Below, piece by piece: positions 16,603-25,838 of a stretch of DNA of 64,000 nt. The translations under genes and the position numbers were made by a program. Location of the stretch: contig NZ_CP092362.2 in NCBI RefSeq assembly GCF_022370635.2, positions 5,828,001 through 5,892,000 of the forward strand. Direction: 5' to 3'. The first letter of the stretch is position 1; the number at the start of each line of letters is the position of its first letter. The stretch is from Mycolicibacterium crocinum (lineage in GTDB: Bacteria > Actinomycetota > Actinomycetes > Mycobacteriales > Mycobacteriaceae). The notes below the pieces were generated by a model, which was not told the DNA's origin, searched no databases, and worked only from the letters and a program-made list of their open reading frames with translations.

Positions 16603-19503
16603 GTGCAGAGGGTTTCGAACGAAGCTCAGGATCAGCAAGTGACTGACCGGACTCTGACCCACCGGGTCGCCCGGGCCACCCGGACGCTCTGCATCCCGAT
16701 CCTGCTGTTCTGGCTGGCGATCACCGTTCTCAGCAACGCGCTGGTGCCGCAGCTGGAAGTCGTCGGCAAGGAGCACAACGTCGCGCTGAGCTCCCCCGAC
16801 TCGCCCTCGCTGCAGGCGTTCAAACGGATCGGGAACGTCTTCGGCGAGTTCGACTCCGACAGCGCGGCGATGATCGTCCTCGAAGGCGACCAACCGCTCG
16901 GCGCCGAAGCGCACCGGTACTACGACGAACTGATCCGGCGAGTCTCCGCCGATCGCAAACACGTCCAACACATCCAAGATTTCTGGGGCGATCCCCTGAC
17001 CGCTGCAGGCGCGCAGAGCCCCGACGGCAAGGCCGCCTACGTGCAGGTGTTCCTGTCCGGCAACCAGGGCGAGGCGCTGTCGCTGGCATCGGTCGACGCG
17101 GTCCGCGACATCGTCGAACACACACCGGCACCGCCCGGGATCAAGGCTTATGTCACCGGCGCGGCCCCGCAGGTCGCCGACCAGTTCGAAAGCGGTGACA
17201 AGGGCACGACGAAGGTCACCCTGCTCACCATCGGGGTGATCGCGATCATGCTGCTGCTGGTGTACCGGTCTGTGGTCACCATGCTGTTGATGCTCATCAC
17301 GGTGCTCATCGAAATGTCCGCGGCCCGCGGCATCGTGTCGTTCTTGGCCAACTCCGGGTTCATCGGACTTTCCACCTATTCCACCAACATCCTCACGCTG
17401 CTGGTCATCGCCGCCGGCACCGACTATGCGATCTTCCTCGTCGGCCGCTATCACGAAGAGCGGTCGGCGGGTGTGGACCGGCAGACCGCGTTCTATGACA
17501 CCTACCGCGGGACCTCCCACGTCATTTTGGGGTCCGGGCTGACGATCATCGGCGCGGTCTACTGCCTGACGTTCACCCGCAATCCCTATTTCCAGAGTCT
17601 CGGCATTCCCGCCGCGATCGGTGTTTTCATCGCGCTGATCGCCGCACTGACCCTGGCCCCCGCCGTTCTGACGATCGCCAGTCACTTCGGTCTGCTCGAC
17701 CCCAAGCGCCGGACCCGAACTCGGGGTTGGCGGCGTATCGGAACCGCTATCGTGCGGTGGCCCGGCCCCATCCTTGTTGTCTCCCTGGGGATCGCGCTGA
17801 TCGGTCTGTTGGCGCTGCCCGGCTACAAGACCAGTTACGACGTCGGTGCCTATATGCCCGCCGATGTTCCGTCCAACGTCGGCTACACCGCCGCTGAGCG
17901 GCACTTCTCTAAGGCCCGACTCAATCCCGAACTGCTGATGATCGAGTCCAACCACGATCTGCGGAACCCGACCGACATGATTCTGTTGGAGCGGGTCGCC
18001 AAGGCCGTCTTCCATACGCCCGGCATCGCGATGGTCCAATCCATCACGCGCCCATTGGGAACCCCGCTCGACCACAGCTCGGTGCCCTTCCAGATCAGCG
18101 CTCAAAGCAGCGCGCAGATCAACAACCTGCCCTATCAGCAGGCGCGCGCCGCAGACCTGCTCAAGCAGGTAGGCGAGATCGACAAGACGATCAACATCCT
18201 GCGGGAGCAGTACGCCTTGCAACAGCAGAGTTCCGCAGCCACTCATGAGCAGGTCGAGGCATTCCACCAGACCGTCGCTGTGGCACAGGATCTGCGCAAC
18301 AAGATCGCGAACTTCGATGATTTCTTCCGGCCGCTGCGCAACTACTTCTACTGGGAGCCGCACTGCTTCGACATCCCGGCCTGCGCGGCGTTGCGTTCGG
18401 TCTTCGACGCACTCGACGGAATCGATGCCCTGACCGACCAACTGGCCAATGTCACAGCCAGTTTGGACAAGCTGGATGCGCTGCAGCCGAAGTTGCTCGC
18501 CTTGATTCCGCAACAGATCGACAGCCAGCAGGCCAACCGCGAGCTGTCCATGACGAACTACGCCACCCAGTCCGGTATCTACGACCAAACGGCGGCGGCG
18601 CTGCAGAACGCGACCGCCCTCGGCGCGGCGTTCGACGCCTCGAAGACCGACGACTCGTTCTACCTCCCACCGGAGGCGTTCAGTAACAGCGAGTTCCAGC
18701 GCGGACTGAAGCTGTTCCTCTCCCCCGACGGCAAGGCCGCCCGGATGATCATCACCCACGACGTGGATCCCGCTACGCCCGAGGGTCTTTCCCACATCGA
18801 GAAGATTCGGCATGCGGTGCAGGAGGCGGTGAAGGGAACCCCGCTGGCCGGCTCGAGCATCTACATCGGCGGTACCGCCGCGACCTACAAAGACATCTCC
18901 GATATGGCCAAGTACGACTTGATGATCGCCGGAATCGCCGCGCTCAGCCTGATCCTGCTCATCATGATGTTCATCACCAGAAGCATCGTGGCCGCGTTGG
19001 TGATCGTCGGCACCGTGGCGCTCTCACTCGGCGCCTCGTTCGGATTGTCGGTTCTGGTGTGGCAGGACCTGTTGGGCAAGCCGTTGTACTGGGTTGTGCT
19101 CGCACTGGCCGTGATCCTGCTGCTGGCAGTGGGTTCGGACTACAACCTGCTGTTGATATCGCGGTTCAAGGAAGAGATCGGCGCCGGACTCAACACCGGC
19201 ATCATCCGGGCCATGGCCAGCACCGGCGGTGTCGTCACCGCCGCCGGCCTGGTATTCGCCTTCACGATGGCCTCACTTGCCTTCAGTGATCTTCTGGTTC
19301 TGGGCCAGATCGGCACCACCATTGGGCTCGGCTTGTTGTTCGACACGTTGATCGTCCGGTCGTTCATGACGCCGTCGATCGCCGCGCTTCTAGGCCGGTG
19401 GTTCTGGTGGCCGCTGCGCGTACGGCCGCGGCCGGCCAGCGCGATGTTGCGGCCCTACGGATCCCGGCCTGCAGTTCGGCAGCTGCTGTTGTGGGACGAC
19501 TGA
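16603..19503 (+). CDS. MmpL-family RND transporter (MmpL4/5-like)
   Basis: A 966-residue inner-membrane RND transporter with about 12 membrane helices in two halves. The proton-relay Asp-Tyr pairs of MmpL proteins are present in AAGTDYAIFLVGR (first half) and AVGSDYNLLLISR (second half). The second periplasmic domain (about 450-720) is long and helical with an Asn/Gln-rich coiled-coil-like part, as in MmpL4/MmpL5, which export siderophores, drugs or lipids. The start is GTG at 16603 with AAAGG upstream; a GTG 36 nt further on is also possible. No mmpS lies beside it, unlike the close paralogue at 40.8 kb. Confidence 0.92.
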   Translation: MQRVSNEAQDQQVTDRTLTHRVARATRTLCIPILLFWLAITVLSNALVPQLEVVGKEHNVALSSPDSPSLQAFKRIGNVFGEFDSDSAAMIVLEGDQPLGAEAHRYYDELIRRVSADRKHVQHIQDFWGDPLTAAGAQSPDGKAAYVQVFLSGNQGEALSLASVDAVRDIVEHTPAPPGIKAYVTGAAPQVADQFESGDKGTTKVTLLTIGVIAIMLLLVYRSVVTMLLMLITVLIEMSAARGIVSFLANSGFIGLSTYSTNILTLLVIAAGTDYAIFLVGRYHEERSAGVDRQTAFYDTYRGTSHVILGSGLTIIGAVYCLTFTRNPYFQSLGIPAAIGVFIALIAALTLAPAVLTIASHFGLLDPKRRTRTRGWRRIGTAIVRWPGPILVVSLGIALIGLLALPGYKTSYDVGAYMPADVPSNVGYTAAERHFSKARLNPELLMIESNHDLRNPTDMILLERVAKAVFHTPGIAMVQSITRPLGTPLDHSSVPFQISAQSSAQINNLPYQQARAADLLKQVGEIDKTINILREQYALQQQSSAATHEQVEAFHQTVAVAQDLRNKIANFDDFFRPLRNYFYWEPHCFDIPACAALRSVFDALDGIDALTDQLANVTASLDKLDALQPKLLALIPQQIDSQQANRELSMTNYATQSGIYDQTAAALQNATALGAAFDASKTDDSFYLPPEAFSNSEFQRGLKLFLSPDGKAARMIITHDVDPATPEGLSHIEKIRHAVQEAVKGTPLAGSSIYIGGTAATYKDISDMAKYDLMIAGIAALSLILLIMMFITRSIVAALVIVGTVALSLGASFGLSVLVWQDLLGKPLYWVVLALAVILLLAVGSDYNLLLISRFKEEIGAGLNTGIIRAMASTGGVVTAAGLVFAFTMASLAFSDLLVLGQIGTTIGLGLLFDTLIVRSFMTPSIAALLGRWFWWPLRVRPRPASAMLRPYGSRPAVRQLLLWDD

Positions 19504-19642
19504 CGGCACTGTCAGCAAGAACACATTGTTTCCACATTGAGATCTAGGTTTGTCCCAAATGCAACAGGGGTAACTTTGGTAACAGCGCTGGCATACCGGC
19601 GCCGCCCTGACCAGCTAAGAAAGAGTCGAATGGATCTCCGTT

Positions 19643-20128
19643 ATGAACACAATCCTTTACTTCAGCTCCAACGGCCCCGTATATGAGACCCGCGCCTACA
19701 CCAAGGCCGACATCGACCGCCTCTTCAAGGGCCGTCAGCTCCACTGCCTGACCAGTCCCGACCGGCAATTCGATTTCTGGTTCAGCCCGTCGCCCCCGGG
19801 ATGCCAGAGCCGGATCAACCAGCAAGCAACTGAAATTCTTCTGGCGACAACCAACTTCACCGCCAAGTCGGTGCCGCTTCTGCCCGGCTGCGTTGTCGTC
19901 GCCACCCATGATGCAGACGGTGACCTTGACGGCCTCAGCTGGCAACAGCTCGACCTCCTGGTCCACAAGAGCCGCTCCCTGACCACCCGGGAACTGCGGT
20001 TGTTGGACAAGCGAATTCAGCGTCACAACCGGCGCCAGGCCCGGCCCGTCCGCCCCGCCGCCGTCACCCCGATGCCGGCCGCGAAGCCGCGCGCGACGGT
20101 GAAGCGGACCGTGAAGGCAGCCTCCTAG
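19643..20128 (+). CDS. Hypothetical protein with basic Pro/Ala tail
   Basis: A 161-residue protein from ATG at 19643. Residues 1-125 look like a compact alpha/beta domain (VYETRAYTKADIDRLFKGRQ, then PGCVVVATHDADGD), with two cysteines near 34 and 54. The last 35 residues are Arg/Lys/Pro/Ala-rich (KPRATVKRTVKAAS), a tail seen in nucleic-acid-binding mycobacterial proteins. There is no signal peptide or membrane segment. I do not recognise the family. It starts 139 nt after mmpL and probably has its own promoter. Confidence 0.7.
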   Translation: MNTILYFSSNGPVYETRAYTKADIDRLFKGRQLHCLTSPDRQFDFWFSPSPPGCQSRINQQATEILLATTNFTAKSVPLLPGCVVVATHDADGDLDGLSWQQLDLLVHKSRSLTTRELRLLDKRIQRHNRRQARPVRPAAVTPMPAAKPRATVKRTVKAAS

Positions 20129-20153
20129 GTCGTGAGACCGCGGTTGGCCCCTT

Positions 20154-20222
20154 CCGCATCGAAATTCACTTTTCGCAGCGGAAGTTCGAGTGCGGCGTCG
20201 CAAAACGTGAAATTCGATGCGG
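20154..20222. repeat. Long imperfect hairpin between convergent genes
   Basis: The left arm CCGCATCGAAATTCAC (20154-20169) pairs with GTGAAATTCGATGCGG (20207-20222) with one mismatch, and TTTT/AAAA adjacent to the arms extends the stem. The loop is about 35 nt. It lies in the 196-nt gap between two convergent genes, where a bidirectional terminator would be useful, but there is no U-tract. It may be a dispersed palindromic repeat. Nothing else is visible in the gap. Confidence 0.6.
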
Positions 20223-20324
20223 GCGGGTCGTAGTTCCGCCTTGAGATCCTCGCGTTCTACGCACTTGTGCTGATGTACTGGCCAGCAACGGCTTTGCCTC
20301 GCAGCATGCCGCCACGCTCCCCTC

Positions 20325-20795
20325 TCAGGCCGGTCGAGTCTCCACGAAGGTCAGCGTGGCACCCACGCCGTCCTTCGGCGTGTACAGCAAAACAGACACC
20401 TGCCCGTCCTCCACGGTCGTCGACAGGTTCGCACCGTAGATCTTGTTCGCGATGGCATCTGACCCGGGGCCTTTGCCCTGCATGAACATCTCGACGGTGT
20501 GCTCACCGGGTTCACACGCGATGAAGTGCGCTTCGTAGAACGGCTCCTCGGTGCGCCGGCCGTCGACCTCGATGACAGCGGTGCTGCCTTGGGCGACCGC
20601 TCTGCCGATGACGTCGAGATGGGCGGCATGCAGCAGCTTGCCGATGACCTTCTGACCCGGCGTCAACCCCACCTGGATCTCGATGCCGGTCTGCCCGTTC
20701 ATGCTGGTCAGCGTAGTGGCTGCCGGGCCGATCGGACGACGCATTGTCGCGATGGGAAAGCCATTGAGGTCGAGCTGCATCTGCTCTGAAGGCAT
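20325..20795 (-). CDS. Hypothetical protein
   Basis: 156 residues from ATG at 20795 (ATG at 20780 is also possible; neither has a strong ribosome binding site). The sequence alternates beta-strand-like segments (IEIQVGLTPGQKVIG, TAVIEVDGRRTEEPFYEAHF, GEHTVEMFMQGKG, GQVSVLLYTPKDG), suggesting a beta-sandwich. No catalytic motif, signal peptide or membrane segment is visible. It starts 25 nt after the stop of the DUF4262 gene, so the two are likely co-transcribed. I do not recognise a family. Confidence 0.7.
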   Translation of the reverse strand: MPSEQMQLDLNGFPIATMRRPIGPAATTLTSMNGQTGIEIQVGLTPGQKVIGKLLHAAHLDVIGRAVAQGSTAVIEVDGRRTEEPFYEAHFIACEPGEHTVEMFMQGKGPGSDAIANKIYGANLSTTVEDGQVSVLLYTPKDGVGATLTFVETRPA

Positions 20796-20820
20796 GGTCT
20801 GACAATGCGCGCACAACCAG

Positions 20821-21297
20821 CTACGGGGAACTGAGCTCAGTTCGTACCCCGAGTACTGGCTGACGACGTCGGCCGTGTCCCCACCCTGGCTCCCAGGGGA
20901 ACCGGCCGTGATTGTCGGCCCACACAAGTTGGAACGCGCGGATCCGCGGGCCAAATAACCGCACCCCGAATTTCAAGTGCACGTCAGGGTGTTCGACCTC
21001 AACCACCTCGATGAGGAAGCGGTCTTCGAAGTCGACGTGCATCGCCGGCTCCAAGGTCGTGCCGTCGTCGACAATCATGTGTGCGATGGAGTTGAGCACG
21101 CTGGCGGAAACTTCGGGTCTCAACCCGGTGATCAGCAATTCCGGCAAGTCGTGGTCATGCAAACCGATCGTGTACGCGAAGGGCCGATTTTCGCTCTCGA
21201 CGAATTGCACGGCCCAACCGTGGTCACGGATCGTCGCCTGCAATTCCTCCAGATAATCCTCTGTAGTGGCGTCGGGGTGGTCGCATCGCCAGCACAT
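20821..21297 (-). CDS. DUF4262-like protein
   Basis: A 158-residue soluble protein. The start at 21297 is fixed by AAAGG 6 nt upstream and by the Cys-rich N terminus MCWRCDHP. The middle, FAYTIGLHDHDLPELLITG, matches the DUF4262 signature (ytvGl....HPEl...g). Function is unknown. The frame is open far upstream, but that would run through the divergent prfC gene and is rejected. It is divergent from prfC with 111 nt between the starts. Confidence 0.82.
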   Translation of the reverse strand: MCWRCDHPDATTEDYLEELQATIRDHGWAVQFVESENRPFAYTIGLHDHDLPELLITGLRPEVSASVLNSIAHMIVDDGTTLEPAMHVDFEDRFLIEVVEVEHPDVHLKFGVRLFGPRIRAFQLVWADNHGRFPWEPGWGHGRRRQPVLGVRTELSSP

Positions 21298-21408
21298 GGC
21301 ACGCCTTTCTGTAGTGGTTGCGACCACAATGCGCGCGGGCTCCGACAAGTTTCGGCTTGCCACACGATTAGAGGTTTTGCGTCGTCGGCAAATACCATCG
21401 ACCACGCA

Positions 21409-23049
21409 ATGAGCGATCAAGACCTCGAAACCCGCGCACCGTCCACGGCTGCCGCAAACCGGCTCGCGACCGAAGCGGGCCGCCGGCGAACCTTCGCCGT
21501 CATCAGCCACCCGGACGCTGGTAAGTCCACGCTCACCGAGGCGTTGGTGCTGCACGCCAGGATCATCACCCAGGCCGGCGCCATCCACGGCAAAGCCGGG
21601 CGCCGGTCCACGGTGTCGGACTGGATGGAGATGGAACAGGCCAGGGGTATCTCCATCACCTCGACGGCGCTGCAGTTCCCGTACCACTCGCCCGAGGGCC
21701 AGGACTGCGTAATCAACCTGCTCGACACCCCCGGGCACGCCGACTTCTCCGAGGACACCTACCGGGTGCTCAGTGCCGTCGACTGCGCCGTCATGCTGAT
21801 CGACGCGGCCAAGGGTCTGGAACCGCAGACGCTCAAGCTGTTTCAGGTGTGCAAGCACCGCGGCCTGCCGATCCTCACGGTCATCAACAAGTGGGACCGT
21901 CCCGGCCGCCACGCATTGGAACTCCTCGACGAGATCCAGGAACGCATCGGGCTCAAGCCCACCCCGTTGACCTGGCCGGTCGGCATCGCCGGCGACTTCA
22001 AAGGTGTGCTGGACCGCCGCACCGGCAACTTCATCCGGTTCACCAGAACCGCAGGCGGCGCCACCGCTGCGCCCGAGGAACACATCGCACCCGAGCAGGC
22101 GCACGACGCGGCCGGCATCGACTGGGACAACGCGGTCGAGGAATGCGAGCTGCTCTCCGCCGACGACGCCGACCACGACCAGGAGGCGTTCCTGCAGGGT
22201 GTGACGACGCCCGTCCTGTTCACCTCTGCGGCGCTGAACTTCGGCGTGAACCAGCTGCTGGACAACCTGACCCGGCTCGCGCCTCCGCCGAGCGGCCAAG
22301 CCGACGTCGACGGCAACGTCCGACCGGTCGACGCACCGTTCAGCGCGTTCGTCTTCAAAGTGCAGGCCGGCATGGACTCCGCCCACCGCGACCGGATCGC
22401 CTACGCCCGGGTATGTTCGGGGACCTTCGAGCGAGGCGACGTCCTCACGCATGCCGCGACCGGCAAGCCGTTCGTCACCAAGTACGCGCAGTCGGTGTTC
22501 GGCCAACAGCGCTCAACGCTCGACAACGCGTGGCCCGGAGATGTCATCGGGCTTGCCAACGCGGCAGCGCTACGGCCGGGCGACACCCTGTTCCGTGACG
22601 TACCCGTGCAGTTCCCACCGATACCAAGCTTCTCGCCGGCGTATTTCTCGGTCGCGCGCGGCACCGACCCGAGTAAGCACAAGCAATTCCGCAAGGGCAT
22701 CGAACAACTCGAGCAGGAAGGCGTGGTGCAGGTTCTGCGGTCCGACCGTCGCGGTGAGCAGGCGCCAGTCCTCGCTGCCGTCGGCCCGCTGCAGTTCGAG
22801 GTGACCAGTCACCGGATGGCCACCGAGTTCAACGCGCCGATCTCGCTCGAGTCACTGCCCTACACGGTGGCGCGCGCCGTCGATCCCGAAGATGCGCCGT
22901 TCGTGGACAGGCAGGTGTCGACGGAAGTCCTCACCCGCACCGACGGCGTCATGCTCGCTCTGTTCACCACGAAGTGGCGACTGCAGGGCTTCTGTGAGGA
23001 CAACCCGACGGTGACGCTGCGCCCGCTGGTCGCGGCCGGCGACGACTGA
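21409..23049 (+). CDS. prfC: Peptide chain release factor 3
   Basis: Translational GTPase RF3 (546 residues), which recycles RF1/RF2 from the ribosome after peptide release. GTPase motifs are all present: G1 AISHPDAGKSTLTEAL (about 29-44), the G2 region RGISIT, G3 DTPGHADFSED, and G4 NKWDR. A C-terminal RF3-specific domain follows, with QFRKGIEQLEQEGVVQ. The ATG at 21409 matches the usual RF3 N terminus; a longer in-frame opening overlaps the DUF4262 gene and is not used. Its stop directly abuts the stop of the convergent lipoprotein gene. Confidence 0.95.
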   Translation: MSDQDLETRAPSTAAANRLATEAGRRRTFAVISHPDAGKSTLTEALVLHARIITQAGAIHGKAGRRSTVSDWMEMEQARGISITSTALQFPYHSPEGQDCVINLLDTPGHADFSEDTYRVLSAVDCAVMLIDAAKGLEPQTLKLFQVCKHRGLPILTVINKWDRPGRHALELLDEIQERIGLKPTPLTWPVGIAGDFKGVLDRRTGNFIRFTRTAGGATAAPEEHIAPEQAHDAAGIDWDNAVEECELLSADDADHDQEAFLQGVTTPVLFTSAALNFGVNQLLDNLTRLAPPPSGQADVDGNVRPVDAPFSAFVFKVQAGMDSAHRDRIAYARVCSGTFERGDVLTHAATGKPFVTKYAQSVFGQQRSTLDNAWPGDVIGLANAAALRPGDTLFRDVPVQFPPIPSFSPAYFSVARGTDPSKHKQFRKGIEQLEQEGVVQVLRSDRRGEQAPVLAAVGPLQFEVTSHRMATEFNAPISLESLPYTVARAVDPEDAPFVDRQVSTEVLTRTDGVMLALFTTKWRLQGFCEDNPTVTLRPLVAAGDD

Positions 23050-23739
23050 TCACCACTTCGCGGCGACGTTGGCCGCGATCTGGTCGGCGATCTTCGACGC
23101 CGAGTCGCCCGGGTCGGCGGCGCAGGTGTTGACGTCAATGATGATGTTGTTGCGGTGCTCCAACGCCCGGCCGCAGGCCCGGCCGGGGGCACTGGCCTCT
23201 TCCTCAGTCGCGGTGGTGCTCAGCGTGTCCTCGGTGCTGGCGATCGGGCCCACAGTCCAGTGCGTCTGGCTCTGCGTGTGGGTGAATTCGTGGCAGGCGG
23301 GCCACTGGTGCGCCGAGGCGGTGAAGAACGCTCGGGCTTGGTCCGCCGTGGGAAACAGCACCACAGCCTGTTTGACGTAATGCTCCAATTTGTCACCGTC
23401 GCTGAGGCTTTGGTCGCGCTCCGCCACAAAGCCACTGCCGGCGTACACGCGAGTTTCCGCGGCGCCGTCAATGGCGAGGCACTCCGGCGGCGTCATGACA
23501 GCGGCGTTGTCGGCCATCGAGGTCGCGGTGTTGGTGACCGCCATGTTGTTGACACCCACCGCGGCGTTCACCTGATCAGGGCTGAGCAACAGACCAGATA
23601 TCTCTCGTTCGACGAGAGGGCGCGCGATCAACTTGGGGGCCGTCGGCGTCACCGCTACGCCGGCAGTGGTGCCGCCGCACCCGGCGCTGACCACCGCACA
23701 CCCCACGGCCGCTGTTGCGACCAGCATTCGACGATCCAT
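23050..23739 (-). CDS. Lipoprotein with PknH-like sensor domain
   Basis: A 229-residue lipoprotein: a short signal peptide ends in the lipobox VSAGC (lipidated cysteine about residue 21). The exported part is a PknH-type extracellular sensor domain with four conserved cysteines (PPECLAID, WPACHEF, GRACGRAL, VNTCAAD), which in PknH form two disulfides, and an FPTADQARAFF segment. It resembles LppH/LpqA-type proteins, proposed to bind a cell-wall or small-molecule ligand. No kinase gene is nearby. Confidence 0.88.
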   Translation of the reverse strand: MDRRMLVATAAVGCAVVSAGCGGTTAGVAVTPTAPKLIARPLVEREISGLLLSPDQVNAAVGVNNMAVTNTATSMADNAAVMTPPECLAIDGAAETRVYAGSGFVAERDQSLSDGDKLEHYVKQAVVLFPTADQARAFFTASAHQWPACHEFTHTQSQTHWTVGPIASTEDTLSTTATEEEASAPGRACGRALEHRNNIIIDVNTCAADPGDSASKIADQIAANVAAKW

Positions 23740-23794
23740 CTCACGCCCGGTATACCCACGATCAGGCGGAACATAGGCGCGGCTTTTCCCGTGC

Positions 23795-24472
23795 TTAGCT
23801 GTTGGCGGTGGACAGCCCCGCCTTGACCTGGCGGGTCAGATCGTCGGCCAGTATTTCGGGCTGCCCGGCGAGCAAGCCGTCCAGGGCCACTTTCGCCACC
23901 ACCGCGGGGTCGATCTTCTGGTCGGCCGGGATGTAGCTGACCATGTCGGTGTCCATGTACCCGACGTGTAGGGCGGAGACGTGAATTCCCCTGGGCGCCA
24001 ACTCAGCTCGCAGCGCATCGGTGAGTGCCCAGGCGGCGGCCTTGGCTGCCGAGTAAGCGCCCGAACTCGGCGGGTGGTACCAGGCCAGCACCGACAGAAC
24101 GTTGAGTACCGCTCCCCCGCCGTTCTTCTCAATGATCGGGACGAACTCACGGCTGACGTTCAGCGTTCCGAAGTAGTGGGTGTCCATTTCGAGCCGGATG
24201 TCGTCGATTGTTCCGGTGAGCAGTCCCGCCCGTGTCGAGACGCCGGCGTTGTTCACCAACACCGTGACATCACCGGCGACCTCGGCCGCACGCCGCACCG
24301 ACTCCGGGTCGGTGATGTCCAGCTGAACCGGAATGACACCCGGCAGGTCGACCGCCTCCGGTTTGCGCGCGCCCGCGTAGACCTTTGCTCCCCGTGCGAC
24401 CAGTTCAGCGGCGAACTGTCGTCCCAATCCGCGGTTGGCGCCCGTTACCAGTGCGGTGATCTGCTCGGTCAT
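23795..24472 (-). CDS. SDR family oxidoreductase
   Basis: A 225-residue classical SDR. The cofactor motif is TGANRGLG near residues 9-16, NNAGV near 91 and the catalytic YSAAK near 139; LSVLA carries the catalytic serine. AAAGGGACACCG precedes the ATG at 24472. The protein is short for the family but complete. It is divergent from the MFS gene with a 151-nt gap that shows no clear operator. The substrate is unknown. Confidence 0.88.
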   Translation of the reverse strand: MTEQITALVTGANRGLGRQFAAELVARGAKVYAGARKPEAVDLPGVIPVQLDITDPESVRRAAEVAGDVTVLVNNAGVSTRAGLLTGTIDDIRLEMDTHYFGTLNVSREFVPIIEKNGGGAVLNVLSVLAWYHPPSSGAYSAAKAAAWALTDALRAELAPRGIHVSALHVGYMDTDMVSYIPADQKIDPAVVAKVALDGLLAGQPEILADDLTRQVKAGLSTANS

Positions 24473-24623
24473 CGGTGTCCCTTTCCTCGGTCCTTGCTGC
24501 GCTCAACACTAGAACAGGCTGGGTTCATTCCGCTAGACCCAGCAGCGGGTGGAAGGAGCGGCCTACCAGCTACGAGGACCTCGGTCGTGGCCGACGGTTC
24601 CGGCCGAAATTCACCATGGGCTG

Positions 24624-25838
24624 ATGCAGCATCACATGCACGTCGCACGCGGCGCCGCAGCGCTCGCCGCCGCCATGGGAATCGGTCGATTCGTCTACAC
24701 CCCGATCCTGCCGTTGATGACGGCACAAACGACGATGACGCCTCACACTGCCGCCACCCTGGCCACGGCCAATTACGTCGGCTACCTCGCGGGGGCATTG
24801 GCCGGTTCCGTGTGGCCGCGCGTCGCCCGCTCGATGGTCCTCTGTCGGGTATCGCTGGTGACACTGGTCGTGAGCCTGGCCGGTATGCCCCTGTCCGACA
24901 CCACGATGGAATGGGTTCTGCTACGGACGGTGGCCGGCGTGACGAGTGCCCTGGTGTTCGTGATCGCCGTCAACACCTTGCTGGAGCACCTGCGCGGGCG
25001 ACCTGCCCATCTGGCCGGTTGGGGATTCGGTGGGATCGGCGCAGGCATTGCGTTATCGGCAGTGCTGGTGCTGGCCAGTGAGCAGTGGCGGCTGGCCTGG
25101 TGGACCTCGGCTGCCGCTGCCGCGGTCTTGACCGCCGCTGCCTGGACGATGCCGGCCGCGCCCGTGGAGACTCCGTCGGCGTCCGCAACGCACATCCAAC
25201 TGCCGCACCGACGTTTCGGGCTGCTCGCCGTGAGTTACACCCTCGAAGGTGTCGGATACATCATCGCCGGCACGTTCCTGGTCGCCGCGGTCACGCAGAA
25301 TGCGCCGCGCTGGCTCGGCGGTGCGACGTGGCTCGTCGTGGGCTTGGCGACCGTCCCCTCCGCGGCGCTGTGGTCGGCGTTGAGTTCACGATGGTCGCAT
25401 CCCGGACTGCTGGTGGCGGCGCTCTGCGCTCAGGCCGCGGGAATCGCCGCCGCCGGGGTCTTCGGCGGCGTCGCGGCCGCACTGATCGGGGCGGTGCTCT
25501 TCGGCGGCACATTCATCGGGGTCAGCACGTTGTCGCTTGCGGCCGCGCGTGCGCTGCGCTATCCACGCGCCGTGGCGCTGCTGACTGCCGGCTACTCGGT
25601 CGGCCAGATACTCGGCCCACTCGCGGTCAGCCCACTGCTGCACAACGGATTCCGGCCCGCTCTGGTGGTCGGTGCGGTGGTCGTATCAGCCGCCGCCGCA
25701 GTCGCGGGGCTGATGCGGATCATCGGCGGGCAGCCAGACAGAATGCTCAGCGAGCCCGAAATCACCAATGTCCCGGGTGAATTCGTCGACCAGGGCGGCA
25801 ACCACCGGGTTGTCTTCGTCGCGCCGCCACACCAGTGA
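24624..25838 (+). CDS. MFS transporter, YbfB/YjiJ type
   Basis: A 404-residue membrane transporter with about 12 helices, from ATG at 24624 (MQHHMHVARGAAALAAAMGI). The opening GIGRFVYTPILPLM is the signature of the YbfB/YjiJ MFS group. The hydrophobic part ends at about 25724. The last 37 residues (to VVFVAPPHQ) are hydrophilic and lie antisense to the LysR gene, giving a 153-bp convergent overlap. Export of a small molecule is likely, but the substrate cannot be deduced. Confidence 0.85.
   Translation: MQHHMHVARGAAALAAAMGIGRFVYTPILPLMTAQTTMTPHTAATLATANYVGYLAGALAGSVWPRVARSMVLCRVSLVTLVVSLAGMPLSDTTMEWVLLRTVAGVTSALVFVIAVNTLLEHLRGRPAHLAGWGFGGIGAGIALSAVLVLASEQWRLAWWTSAAAAAVLTAAAWTMPAAPVETPSASATHIQLPHRRFGLLAVSYTLEGVGYIIAGTFLVAAVTQNAPRWLGGATWLVVGLATVPSAALWSALSSRWSHPGLLVAALCAQAAGIAAAGVFGGVAAALIGAVLFGGTFIGVSTLSLAAARALRYPRAVALLTAGYSVGQILGPLAVSPLLHNGFRPALVVGAVVVSAAAAVAGLMRIIGGQPDRMLSEPEITNVPGEFVDQGGNHRVVFVAPPHQ

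Noticed and set aside
16585..18813. 742-codon minus-strand open frame antisense to mmpL
   Set aside because: High-GC shadow frame rich in Arg/Gly/Asp with no domain; the plus strand encodes a clear MmpL.
20977..21408. N-terminal extension of prfC
   Set aside because: It overlaps the DUF4262 gene on the other strand and is absent from the RF3 family.
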